In this document: one piece after another, positions 50,572 to 58,387 of the stretch
How the letters are laid out: every line of letters begins with the position of its first letter
Position numbering within the stretch: position 1 is the first letter of the stretch
Assembly: GCA_035489435.1 (NCBI GenBank)
Contig: DATHKG010000090.1
Reading direction: 5' to 3' (one strand)
DNA: 64,000 nt
Source: DATHKG01 sp035489435
GTDB lineage: Bacteria; Bacteroidota; Bacteroidia; Chitinophagales; Chitinophagaceae
Made by a program: the position numbers and the translations under genes
The notes under the pieces: model-generated
The model's database searches: none
What the model saw: only the letters and a program-made list of their open reading frames with translations
What the model was told of the DNA's origin: nothing

Positions 50572-50750
50572 CGAAAGGCCCATCCGGCGAAGTGAAGAAC
50601 CGAGTGAACGCCATGAACGTGCACAATAAACGACTAACATTTTCAAAGCAGCCACAGAAAGCATCCACAGAAAGCAGCCATCTAAAAGAGCCAGGGGTGT
50701 ACGCATACTTCCGAATGAACGCCTAACTTCGCTGCATAATCATAAAATAA

Positions 50751-51239
50751 ATGACAAAAGAAATTTTCGTCCAGATGGCAATCAAATCCTGGAACATCCA
50801 GGTAAAAAATGCAAGCAAATTTTTTGAATCAGTAGATGAGGGATCGTTGAACCGGGAAGTAGCTCCGGGCAAAAATAGCATCCTTTATCTTTTGGGTCAC
50901 CTGATCGCGGTGAATGACGGAATGATCAGTTTATTCGGCCTTGGTGAAAGGCAATATGCCCATCTTGATGAAGCATTTGTAAAGAACCCCGACAAGGCCG
51001 GCTTTGAAATGCCCGATGCCGCAACACTTAAAGCAGAATGGCGAAAATCCAATGAGACACTTTCAGCTTATTTTGAAAAGATGAGTGCGGATGATTGGTT
51101 TGCCAGGCATAACTCAATGACGGATCAGGATCTTATCAATGATCAGGGCAGAAACAAGCTTAGCGTCTTATTAAACCGAACCAACCATTTGTCCTATCAT
51201 CTGGGGCAGCTAGTACTCGTCAACGAGAAAAATGATTGA
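50751..51239 (+). CDS. DinB family protein
   Basis: This is a 162-residue four-helix-bundle protein. The first metal-binding region reads SILYLLGHLIAVNDGM and the second NRTNHLSYHLGQLVLV, giving the three His ligands expected for DinB-like metalloenzymes. Many members act as thiol transferases or have unknown roles. The ATG at 50751 starts the first helix (TKEIFVQMAIKSW). Its stop codon lies in the repeated ATGATTGA motif of a 21-bp tandem array. Confidence 0.85.
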   Translation: MTKEIFVQMAIKSWNIQVKNASKFFESVDEGSLNREVAPGKNSILYLLGHLIAVNDGMISLFGLGERQYAHLDEAFVKNPDKAGFEMPDAATLKAEWRKSNETLSAYFEKMSADDWFARHNSMTDQDLINDQGRNKLSVLLNRTNHLSYHLGQLVLVNEKND

Positions 51240-51395
51240 GTTAGATTAACATGATTAAAGTTTAGATTAACATGATTGATACGTAGATTAATATGATTTA
51301 TGTATAGATTATCATGATTGAAGCATGGATTAATATGATTTATGTATAGATTCAATGATTGATTGATGGATGTATAGATTAAAATAATTGAAGGA
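51222..51395. repeat. 21-bp tandem array beginning at the dinB-like stop codon
   Basis: Five exact 21-bp periods lie from 51243 to 51347, each starting (A/G)GATTA(A/T)(C/T)ATGATT, followed by a 28-bp unit and a final partial unit up to 51395. A partial leading copy covers the last codons and TGA of the dinB-like gene, where ATGATTGA matches the unit core. The array ends 3 bp before the stop of the convergent alpha-amylase gene. Confidence 0.8.
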
Positions 51396-51398
51396 TAA

Positions 51399-52919
51399 TT
51401 AAACAGACCTGACATATACCGCTACACCAGCGCCTTCAACCCTGAATTTACCACAGCCATTTTTGTCTATGACAATCGGCGCGGCTTTCGGATCCAGAAA
51501 ATCATGAAAGGTTGAACCCGCGAAATGCTGACCGACTATCATTTCTTTGGTAGCAGAACCTTTTTCACGGCTTCTGATAAGTACCGCGAGACCTGAACCA
51601 GGGTGATCATCATTTCCCGCCCTGGTCCAGCCGATACAGTTGGGCTCATCAAAATAATCAGTCTGTTTACCATAAGCATAGTCTACACGTAACTTCAGCA
51701 AAGCAGGTAGCACTGGTAATACAGGAAGTTCCACATCCAACATCTCATCTTTCTTATTTTTCCCGGAATACCTGGCGCCATAAATATCAGGATAAAATAC
51801 GCATGGATAACCGCCCTCCCTCAGCAGTATCAGTGCATAACCATGCGGGCGAAACCAGGCCTGCGTATATTCTTCGAGGGATTGCAATGGTTGTGTATCA
51901 TGATTGTCAACAAAAGTAACAGCCAGATCCGGATACACAGACACCAGCGTCTCATGAAAAATATTTCTCAGATCGAAATTTTCTTTTTCTTCGGATGCAA
52001 TTGTAAGATTATGCTGCAGAGGAGCATCAAATAGATTCATCCGCTTGCCAATGGCATCAAGATATTTAATCAGGACAGACAAATCATCAGAGAGCCAGTA
52101 TTCGCCGACAACATAAAGATCAGGATTCACTTCGGTAAGCAGAAAATCAATCCATTCAATAAAAAATGAAGGATTCATATGTTTAACAGCATCGAGACGC
52201 ACACCATCAAAGGGAACAGTCTCATAATACCAACGGATCCATTTTTTAAACTCAGCTCTCACGCCTGGATTACGGGTTTCGACATCATCCAGAATCAGGT
52301 AATCGAAATTTCCTTTTTCATTGTCTACGACTGGTTCCCACTTATCACCGTATTCATTGATGATGTTGTAGATGGCTGGTCCCGGCCTCCCTAAGGCATG
52401 ATCAACCCCGGTAAAACAATGATAATCCCATCCAAAATCAGAATAGGTGCCTTTGCGTCCGGGGAATTTAAACTTTGTAAATGCTTCGATTTCGATCTCA
52501 TCGCTGATGAATTTTGTCCTGTTTGCCGGATCAACCTTTCTTGCGCGAAATTTTTCTGTCTCTTCGGCACCACCCATATGATTCAAAACCACATCAACAT
52601 AAACTTTCAGTCCTGCTTCCCGGGCGCTCCATACCGCATTTATGTAATCTCCTTTTGAGCCATATTTTGTTGCAACAGTGCCTTTCTGGTCAAATTCGCC
52701 CAGGTCAAAAATGTCGTAGACATCGTATCCTTCTGACTCCTTGCCCCTCGTACCTTTATAAGCCGGAGGTAGCCAGGCCGCTGTAATTCCCATCGAAAGT
52801 AAACCCGGAACTGCTTCCTTAAAACGATTCCAATGATTGCCATCCGCAGGTATATACCATTCAAAAAACTGGATGATGGTTTTGTTTTTTTGTTTATTGA
52901 GTTGATTATTTTGATTCAT
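51399..52919 (-). CDS. alpha-amylase (GH13), cytoplasmic type
   Basis: This protein of about 506 residues resembles the cytoplasmic GH13 subfamily 5 amylases, which cut internal alpha-1,4 bonds in starch or glycogen. Conserved regions are YVDVVLNHMGGAE (region I), GVRLDAVKHM with the nucleophile Asp (II), VVGEYW with the acid Glu (III) and TFVDNHDTQP (IV). The start MNQNNQLNKQKNKTIIQFFE at 52919 is preferred because the earlier in-frame sequence is low-complexity (KKQ/EEK repeats) and looks like translated spacer. A longer form starting as far as 53318 cannot be excluded. It is divergent from treY, so both may handle glycogen or maltodextrin. Confidence 0.88.
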   Translation of the reverse strand: MNQNNQLNKQKNKTIIQFFEWYIPADGNHWNRFKEAVPGLLSMGITAAWLPPAYKGTRGKESEGYDVYDIFDLGEFDQKGTVATKYGSKGDYINAVWSAREAGLKVYVDVVLNHMGGAEETEKFRARKVDPANRTKFISDEIEIEAFTKFKFPGRKGTYSDFGWDYHCFTGVDHALGRPGPAIYNIINEYGDKWEPVVDNEKGNFDYLILDDVETRNPGVRAEFKKWIRWYYETVPFDGVRLDAVKHMNPSFFIEWIDFLLTEVNPDLYVVGEYWLSDDLSVLIKYLDAIGKRMNLFDAPLQHNLTIASEEKENFDLRNIFHETLVSVYPDLAVTFVDNHDTQPLQSLEEYTQAWFRPHGYALILLREGGYPCVFYPDIYGARYSGKNKKDEMLDVELPVLPVLPALLKLRVDYAYGKQTDYFDEPNCIGWTRAGNDDHPGSGLAVLIRSREKGSATKEMIVGQHFAGSTFHDFLDPKAAPIVIDKNGCGKFRVEGAGVAVYVRSV

Positions 52920-53298
52920 CGGCGTCTTCTCTTCTTTGCTCATATTTTGGTATTCCGGCATCCTTTTTCCCTTAAGTTTCACTTGTTTTTTCGGAATCTT
53001 TTCTTCTTGTCGCATCTTCTCTTCTTGCCGAATCTTTTGTTTTTTCGGAATTTTCTCTACTTTCTGCATCTTTTCTTCCATTTGGTGAAAAGGTTCTAAA
53101 AAAAGCATTCCACCTGTCAATTCGAGTCCCTCTTCCACTTGTAAATTTGAATCGCTCTGTCGCCTATTAATTCGAATCCCCTTTCCACTTGTAATATTGA
53201 ATCCTCTTCCAAAAAATTTTACAATTTTAATCCTAATAAAATCATTTTTGCCCGGTTGGCAGATAAATGGTAAAATAAGAATTGAAAATATTTTAGAA
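52920..53298. other. divergent spacer with period-15 and ~49-bp repeats
   Basis: The 379 bp between the amylase and treY starts contain two repeat sets. From about 52975 to 53085 a degenerate 15-bp period (TTCGGAATCTTTTCTT-like) is visible; it encodes the Lys/Glu/Gln repeats in the extended amylase frame. From 53118 to about 53210 two copies of a unit of about 49 bp start at ATTCGAGTCCCTCTTCCACT and ATTCGAATCCCCTTTCCACT. Promoters for both genes must lie here, but no clear box was seen. Confidence 0.6.
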
Positions 53299-55965
53299 AT
53301 GATAATACCCTCATCCACCTACCGGATTCAGTTTAACAGAAATTTTACATTCAACCATCTTTATAACATACTTGACTATCTTGAAGACCTTGGGATAACC
53401 ACAATTTATGCTTCGCCCGTGTTGCAGGCTGCCAAAGGAAGCGAACATGGATATGACGGAATTGATGTAACGCGTATCAATGAAGAGTTGGGCACTGCAG
53501 AAGAGATGAGGCGCCTGTCCCAGGGGCTCAAAACAAAAGGGATTGGCTGGATCCAGGACATTGTTCCTAACCATCTTGCCTTCGATACAAACAATGTATG
53601 GTTGAAGGATGTGCTCGAACGAGGAATGAATTCCTCATACGCCACATATTTTGACATTGATTGGGAACACCCGTTTTACACACATAAGCTGATGGTTCCT
53701 TTCCTGGAGGCCCCGGTTTCGGATTGCCTGAAGCAGAATATTCTAAACGTCAGGTTCCGGGAAGACGGTTTTTTCCTTGCTTATCGGGATTTGTATTATC
53801 CCATAAGTCCTGAGACTTATCCTTTACTTATTTCCGGTTGCTTCAATGATGAATTTAATAATGTGAATTCACTGCTGAATGCCCTAATCAGCAATAATGG
53901 TCTTAGCTATGAGCAAAGTTGTGGAATCAAGTCGGAGTTGATGGCACAGCTGAATGACGAAACTGTCGCTTTCAATATAAATGAAAAAATCAAAGAGATC
54001 AATACAGATAATGAGTTGCTATTAAGCATAGTGAATTCGCAGCACTATGCCCTTTGTTATCATATGGATTCAAACACAAGCATAAATTATCGCAGGTTTT
54101 TTAATGTAAGTAGTTTGATCTGTCTCAGGATGGAAGATGAAGTTGTTTTTAACGCCTACCATGCATTTATTCATAAGCTATATGAGATGGGACATATCCA
54201 GGGGTTGAGAATTGACCATGTGGACGGACTACGCAATCCGGTGGAGTATGCGGACCGGTTAAGGGCACTTTTTGGCGAGGATTGCTATATCATCGTTGAA
54301 AAAATTCTGGATGATAAAGAGGAGCTACCCGAAATGAGTATCCAGGGAACAAGTGGTTATGAATTCCTGTCTTATATTAACCAGGTCATGACAGACAACA
54401 AGGGTTCTGAAAAATTGTTGAAAATCTACAACTCATATGTTCCTGAATTTAAGGATTATGATAAGATGGTTTTTGAAAAGAAGTTGTCGTTTCTTGAACC
54501 TTATCTGAATGGTGAATGGGACAACCTGCTTCGACTGCTTTTATCGTTGAGCCTGATAGAAGACGAAGAAATAAAAATGCCTGCATTAAAAAAAGCACTT
54601 GGTGTTTTTATGGCGGCCTTTCCCGTTTACCGCGCTTATGTTGAAAAGATGCCTTTGGATCCCAATGATGCGGAACTTGTGAAAGCCGGTTTTGACAAAG
54701 CGCTCAGGCTGTTTCCCGATCTTAGCTACGAACTTACTGTGCTTCAATCCTTGTTTGAACCACATGAAGACATTACAAAAACCAATAACAGGTTAACCTT
54801 CATTCAACGCCTTTTTCAGTTTACCGGCCCTTTGGCGGCTAAAGGCGTTGAAGACACAGCCTTTTACCTGTACAATCCGTTGATTTCGCATAATGAAGTG
54901 GGCGATCAGCCAAGGATACTTGGCATAGACATAAAGGATTTTCATCTTAAAATGCTGGAGCGTCAGGAAAAGAATCCATACTCTTTTAACTGCACTTCCA
55001 CCCATGATACAAAAAGAGGCGAAGATGCGAGGGTCCGTATCAACATCATCAGTGAGATGGCAGACGAATGGAAAGAACTGGTGGCATACTGGCAAAAGAT
55101 AAACGAACCATACAGGCAGGTTGTGGCTGGTGAAAAAGCGCCAATCGTTAATGATGAATATTATTTGTACCAGGCGATTATCGGAGGTTTTCCTGAAGAC
55201 CTTAAAGTAAACAGGGACTTTGTTGAAAGAACGAAAATATTCTTTATCAAAGTGTTGCGTGAATCCAAACTCAGATCTGAATACATCAATCCAAATTATA
55301 GCTATGAGGCATCTGCGAGTGCTTTCATTGAACACTTGTTGAATTCGAAAGATTCTTTCCTGCCTTCATTAATGCCTTTTGTAAAAAAGATTATTCAGTT
55401 TGCTAATACTTATACAATGGTTCAGGTCATTATTAAGTGCGCCGCACCTGGAATTCCTGATATCTATCGCGGATGCGAGTTGTGGGATCTTAGTTATGTG
55501 GATCCTGATAACAGGCGTTATGTAAACTATGATCTCCGGAAACGATTGGTTCATGATATGAAAGCCAAAGACAAGGTGAGTCGCGATGCGTTGTTAGAAT
55601 ACGCAGAAAAAAACCACGAAATAGGAACTCAGAAAATGTTTGTAACCCGGGAAGTTTTATGTTTTCGCAAACAACATCCGGATCTGTTCACGAAAGGAGC
55701 ATATATTCCTTTATATGGTGAAGGTTCAGAACGAAAGGTTTTAGCTTTTATGAGGAGGCATCAGAACGAATGGCTATTGGTGATTCTGCCGATGGGAATA
55801 GTGACTGATACAGGGAAAGCTCTTAATCTTGAACTGCCGGCAGACGCCCCGGCGAACTGGAGAAATCTTTTTACTCATGAGGAAGTCAGTGGACGGACTG
55901 TTGATGTCCACAAACTTCTCAAAAAGTTCCCGGTCGCGGTCTTAATACAGCAACCAGCACCTTAA
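53299..55965 (+). CDS. treY: malto-oligosyltrehalose synthase
   Basis: This is an 888-residue GH13 enzyme that turns the reducing end of maltooligosaccharides into a trehalosyl end. The start at 53299 (MIIPSSTYRIQFNRNFTFNH) matches the family N-terminus (PxxTYRxQ). Further marks are GITTIYASPVLQAAKGSEHGYD, IQDIVPNHLAFD, GLRIDHVDGL with the nucleophile Asp, IIVEKIL, STHDTKRGEDARVRINIIS and the C-terminal DPDNRRYVNY. The partner TreZ is not in the window. The last 20 bp before the stop are one unit of a direct repeat whose second copy supplies the TAA. The metallophosphoesterase starts 64 bp after the stop. Confidence 0.95.
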   Translation: MIIPSSTYRIQFNRNFTFNHLYNILDYLEDLGITTIYASPVLQAAKGSEHGYDGIDVTRINEELGTAEEMRRLSQGLKTKGIGWIQDIVPNHLAFDTNNVWLKDVLERGMNSSYATYFDIDWEHPFYTHKLMVPFLEAPVSDCLKQNILNVRFREDGFFLAYRDLYYPISPETYPLLISGCFNDEFNNVNSLLNALISNNGLSYEQSCGIKSELMAQLNDETVAFNINEKIKEINTDNELLLSIVNSQHYALCYHMDSNTSINYRRFFNVSSLICLRMEDEVVFNAYHAFIHKLYEMGHIQGLRIDHVDGLRNPVEYADRLRALFGEDCYIIVEKILDDKEELPEMSIQGTSGYEFLSYINQVMTDNKGSEKLLKIYNSYVPEFKDYDKMVFEKKLSFLEPYLNGEWDNLLRLLLSLSLIEDEEIKMPALKKALGVFMAAFPVYRAYVEKMPLDPNDAELVKAGFDKALRLFPDLSYELTVLQSLFEPHEDITKTNNRLTFIQRLFQFTGPLAAKGVEDTAFYLYNPLISHNEVGDQPRILGIDIKDFHLKMLERQEKNPYSFNCTSTHDTKRGEDARVRINIISEMADEWKELVAYWQKINEPYRQVVAGEKAPIVNDEYYLYQAIIGGFPEDLKVNRDFVERTKIFFIKVLRESKLRSEYINPNYSYEASASAFIEHLLNSKDSFLPSLMPFVKKIIQFANTYTMVQVIIKCAAPGIPDIYRGCELWDLSYVDPDNRRYVNYDLRKRLVHDMKAKDKVSRDALLEYAEKNHEIGTQKMFVTREVLCFRKQHPDLFTKGAYIPLYGEGSERKVLAFMRRHQNEWLLVILPMGIVTDTGKALNLELPADAPANWRNLFTHEEVSGRTVDVHKLLKKFPVAVLIQQPAP

Positions 55966-55980
55966 TACAATAACTTGCAC
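55941..55980. repeat. 20-bp direct repeat that creates the treY stop codon
   Basis: CTTAATACAGCAACCAGCAC (55941-55960) is followed without gap by CTTAATACAATAACTTGCAC (55961-55980), 16 of 20 identical. The unit length is not a multiple of three, so TTA-ATA is read in frame in the first copy and TAA in the second. The stop codon of treY thus lies in the second copy. Confidence 0.85.
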
Positions 55981-56029
55981 CTTGCATGAATCAGGACGGG
56001 AGCTGCATCTGGCTAATTTAATTTTTACG

Positions 56030-56761
56030 ATGGCAAGAACAATAGCAATCGGGGATATTCATGGCGCATTAAAGGCTTTGCAACAGGTGTTGGATGAGAT
56101 CAGGCCTGAAAAGGATGATAAGTTTATTTTCCTCGGCGATTATGTTGATGGATGGCCTGATTCTGCACAGGTAGTCAGTTTCCTCATCAATTTTTCAACA
56201 GATAATCATTGCACTTTTATTAAAGGAAATCATGATTTGTGGTGCGAACGCTGGTTACATGGAAATAAGGCAGATTCAACCTGGTTGCATCATGGTGGAA
56301 AGGCGACAATTGAAAGCTATAAAAAATTGGAGGTTCCTGCCCGTCATGATCACCTTGAGTTTTTTGAGAAACTGGAGAATTATGTAGTTGACGAATCAAA
56401 CCGACTTTTTATACATGCGGGCTATTCTACCCTGGAAGGTCCCGGATATGAATTCAGAGATGGCAGATATAACTGGGACCGTTCGCTTTGGCAAACCGGG
56501 TTAAAACTTGAACTGAAAAGTCGTTTAACGCGGGATCAATATCCTCCTGTGTTCCAGCTGTATAATGAAATCTACATTGGACATACTCCCACCATTTTTT
56601 ACGATATCGATCGCCCGATCAGGGCGCTTAATATATGGAATATTGATACAGGTGCAGGCTTCGATGGAAAACTGAGTGCTGTTGAAATCAATACAGGTCA
56701 ATTATGGCAAAGCCTTCGCATACCCGAACTTTATCCCGGTCTCCAGGGAAGAACAAGATGA
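56030..56761 (+). CDS. metallophosphoesterase (serine/threonine phosphatase-like)
   Basis: This is a 243-residue cytoplasmic enzyme. The dimetal site is clear: IAIGDIHGALKAL (first motif), FLGDYVDGWPDS (second), IKGNHDLW (third), a His in HAGYS and another in YIGHTPT. This is the pattern of PPP-type bacterial phosphatases (GDIHG, GDYVD, GNHD). The ATG at 56030 is preferred over an upstream TTG. The substrate could be a phosphoprotein or a dinucleotide. A strong hairpin follows the gene. Confidence 0.9.
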   Translation: MARTIAIGDIHGALKALQQVLDEIRPEKDDKFIFLGDYVDGWPDSAQVVSFLINFSTDNHCTFIKGNHDLWCERWLHGNKADSTWLHHGGKATIESYKKLEVPARHDHLEFFEKLENYVVDESNRLFIHAGYSTLEGPGYEFRDGRYNWDRSLWQTGLKLELKSRLTRDQYPPVFQLYNEIYIGHTPTIFYDIDRPIRALNIWNIDTGAGFDGKLSAVEINTGQLWQSLRIPELYPGLQGRTR

Positions 56762-56785
56762 TAACCTGGTATGTTTAATAATTAG

Positions 56786-56819
56786 TTATGCCCGAAGTGT
56801 CAAATCATTTCGGGCATAA
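56786..56819. terminator. bidirectional terminator hairpin
   Basis: TTATGCCCGAA and TTCGGGCATAA form a perfect 11-bp stem around a loop of about 12 bases that can pair partly. It is A/T flanked on both sides and lies between convergent genes (phosphoesterase and SnoaL-like), so it probably works in both directions. Confidence 0.75.
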
Positions 56820-56862
56820 TTATGATATGCAAACTTGTGACACAATTTGGGTCACCATTCAT

Positions 56863-57306
56863 TTACATTTGTCCAAGTTGCTTTGAAAAATCAGTGTGAT
56901 TCCAGCTGACGTTTATCCGGCTTATCATATTTTCTTCATTGATTTTGAAAATGAAGATATGATCGCTGTCAAAAGACTTACCCTGGTTGGTGATTCCTGC
57001 GAAATCTTTTTGTTGCTTACCACGAATCACTACCTGGCATCTTACAGTTGTTAAATCTTCCGCTACTGCTGCATCCAACGTGTTGTCGATATCGGGAAAC
57101 GAATCGATCAATGCTGACCAAAGCCCTTTACCAAGTTCGTGAATCTTTCCCTTACCTGCATCGCCAAGTGGTTCAAAATAGATTTCACCTTCCTCGTCAC
57201 AAAACGAGAGCATTTTTTGCACATTGCGTTGTTGGTAGGCAAGCAGGAACTGAACGCAAACATTTTTTACGCTAATGCCCTGGTGTTGAAGAATTGTTGA
57301 TTCCAT
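56863..57306 (-). CDS. SnoaL-like / NTF2-fold protein
   Basis: This is a 147-residue cytoplasmic protein of the SnoaL type. Marks are the N-terminal helix (VKNVCVQFLLAYQQRNVQKM), YFEPLGDAGKG, SFPDIDNTLDAAVAEDLTTV and the strand with GKSFDSDHIFIFKINEENMI. The fold serves as an isomerase/cyclase or ester cyclase in some relatives and as a binding domain in others, so the activity is open. It is a single gene. Confidence 0.82.
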   Translation of the reverse strand: MESTILQHQGISVKNVCVQFLLAYQQRNVQKMLSFCDEEGEIYFEPLGDAGKGKIHELGKGLWSALIDSFPDIDNTLDAAVAEDLTTVRCQVVIRGKQQKDFAGITNQGKSFDSDHIFIFKINEENMISRINVSWNHTDFSKQLGQM

Positions 57307-57442
57307 AAATAAAGTTTAATAGTTAAATACTGATAACAAGGCAAAGGTTCAAAAAAGTGATTGTCTGGCAATTGTAAAATTGCGTCAATCATGATTTTAG
57401 TCTTAATTAAATCCCTTTACTTTTCGTTAAATGATTTTATTC

Positions 57443-58270
57443 TTACAAATTTTCTGAAGAGGGTTTTCGGATGAAATTGGCAAGTTCCAGGTTCTCCTCC
57501 AGGTATTGCTGTGGGGTTCTTCCTGTGAATTCTAAAAAGTCCCTGATCAAATGAGAATGATCGTAGAAAGCAGCTTGTGTAAACATCTCGTTCCAGTCAA
57601 CGGCTTTTTTTCCCGCTATAAGGTTTGCCAGGTAACCGATACGTCTTATCCGTGCATAGTACTTTGGGCTCAAACCAACCTTACGGAAAAAATTCCTTTC
57701 AAAGGTTCGCCTTGACATATAAATAGTGTTCAGCAATTCGGTAATGTTGAGCATCCCGTTTGTTTCAATAATCTTATTTGCCGCGATATCAATTGCGTCG
57801 ATGGAGGGCTTGCGTATATTGTATTCTTCAAGTACAAAATGTTCCAGCAGCCTGGCTTTATCTTCCGCTGTCCCCTTTGCAATATTCCTGATAAACGGAT
57901 CAAGAAATGCGTGTCGGAAAACTTTAGAGAGAGGTACACGTTCTTCCGTGTATTCATAAACCGGGATGCCATACAAAGTGTTAAGGGCTGCAGGCTTAAA
58001 TACAATGCCGGCAATCATCACCGGGGCGGGCACATATAACTTATAAGAATAAATTGCCTGGCCGGCAATAAACTGGTCGGGAACTCTTAATCGCTCATAT
58101 TTTGAATTGCCCAGGTAATAGGGTGTGCCGGAGTTGAAAACAATGGAACAAAATCCATTGGGAGGAGATTCAAATATTTTCCTTGGGTCATCATCGTAAG
58201 TTTCCCAAACATAATAACACTCCACGAGTGGTTCTAATTCCCTACATGGATTGAATTTCCGGTAAAGCAT
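57443..58270 (-). CDS. AraC family transcriptional regulator
   Basis: This is a 275-residue regulator. The C-terminal AraC HTH is visible (LLNTIYMSRRTFERNFFRKV, then YARIRRIGYLANLI and the final DHSHLIRDFLEFTGRTPQQY). The N-terminal 150 residues (FNPCRELEPLVECYYVWE) are the sensor type commonly paired with this HTH in Bacteroidota. The start at 58270 (MLYRKF) is preferred to an earlier ATG at 58303. It has the same direction as the next AraC gene, with a 14-bp tandem array between them. Confidence 0.88.
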   Translation of the reverse strand: MLYRKFNPCRELEPLVECYYVWETYDDDPRKIFESPPNGFCSIVFNSGTPYYLGNSKYERLRVPDQFIAGQAIYSYKLYVPAPVMIAGIVFKPAALNTLYGIPVYEYTEERVPLSKVFRHAFLDPFIRNIAKGTAEDKARLLEHFVLEEYNIRKPSIDAIDIAANKIIETNGMLNITELLNTIYMSRRTFERNFFRKVGLSPKYYARIRRIGYLANLIAGKKAVDWNEMFTQAAFYDHSHLIRDFLEFTGRTPQQYLEENLELANFIRKPSSENL

Positions 58271-58303
58271 TGCCGTCTGTGTATTAGACCTTAAAATGAC
58301 CAA

Positions 58304-58387
58304 CCTATATCAACCAACCTTTATCAAATAGCCTATATCAACTAACCTATGTCACCTAGCCTTTATTAACTAGTCTCTATCAACTAA
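58304..58387. repeat. 14-bp tandem array covering the stop codon of the GlxA-like gene
   Basis: Six contiguous 14-bp units lie from 58304, each of the form CCTATATCAACTAA with few changes (for example CCTTTATCAAATAG and CCTATGTCACCTAG). The last unit, 58374-58387, contains the TGA stop and last codons of the GlxA-like regulator (minus strand). The array fills most of the spacer to the next gene. Confidence 0.85.

Larger units (their letters stand above)
49357..50750. other. 1.4-kb non-coding region rich in structured repeats
   Basis: No convincing gene is present; open frames are short and without domains. The region contains two elements that share a 72-bp core and are flanked by inverted repeats (49425-49633 and 50382-50571), a 16-bp tandem array (49860-49972), and a 14-bp perfect palindrome ACCGAAATTTCGGT near 50151. 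Base composition is more GC-rich in the elements than between them. It could host a non-coding RNA or decayed mobile elements. Confidence 0.7.

Noticed and set aside
51243..51395. Possible iteron-type origin of replication
   Set aside because: No replication gene or DnaA boxes nearby; similar arrays with other units lie at gene ends elsewhere in the window.
52833..53099. Phe/Leu-rich plus-strand frame of 88 codons upstream of treY
   Set aside because: It is the antisense of the Lys-rich 15-bp repeats and has no regular membrane-helix pattern.
53171..53185. TTCGAATCC-like sequence suggesting a tRNA T-loop
   Set aside because: It is part of a 49-bp direct repeat; no acceptor stem or anticodon arm can be formed around it.
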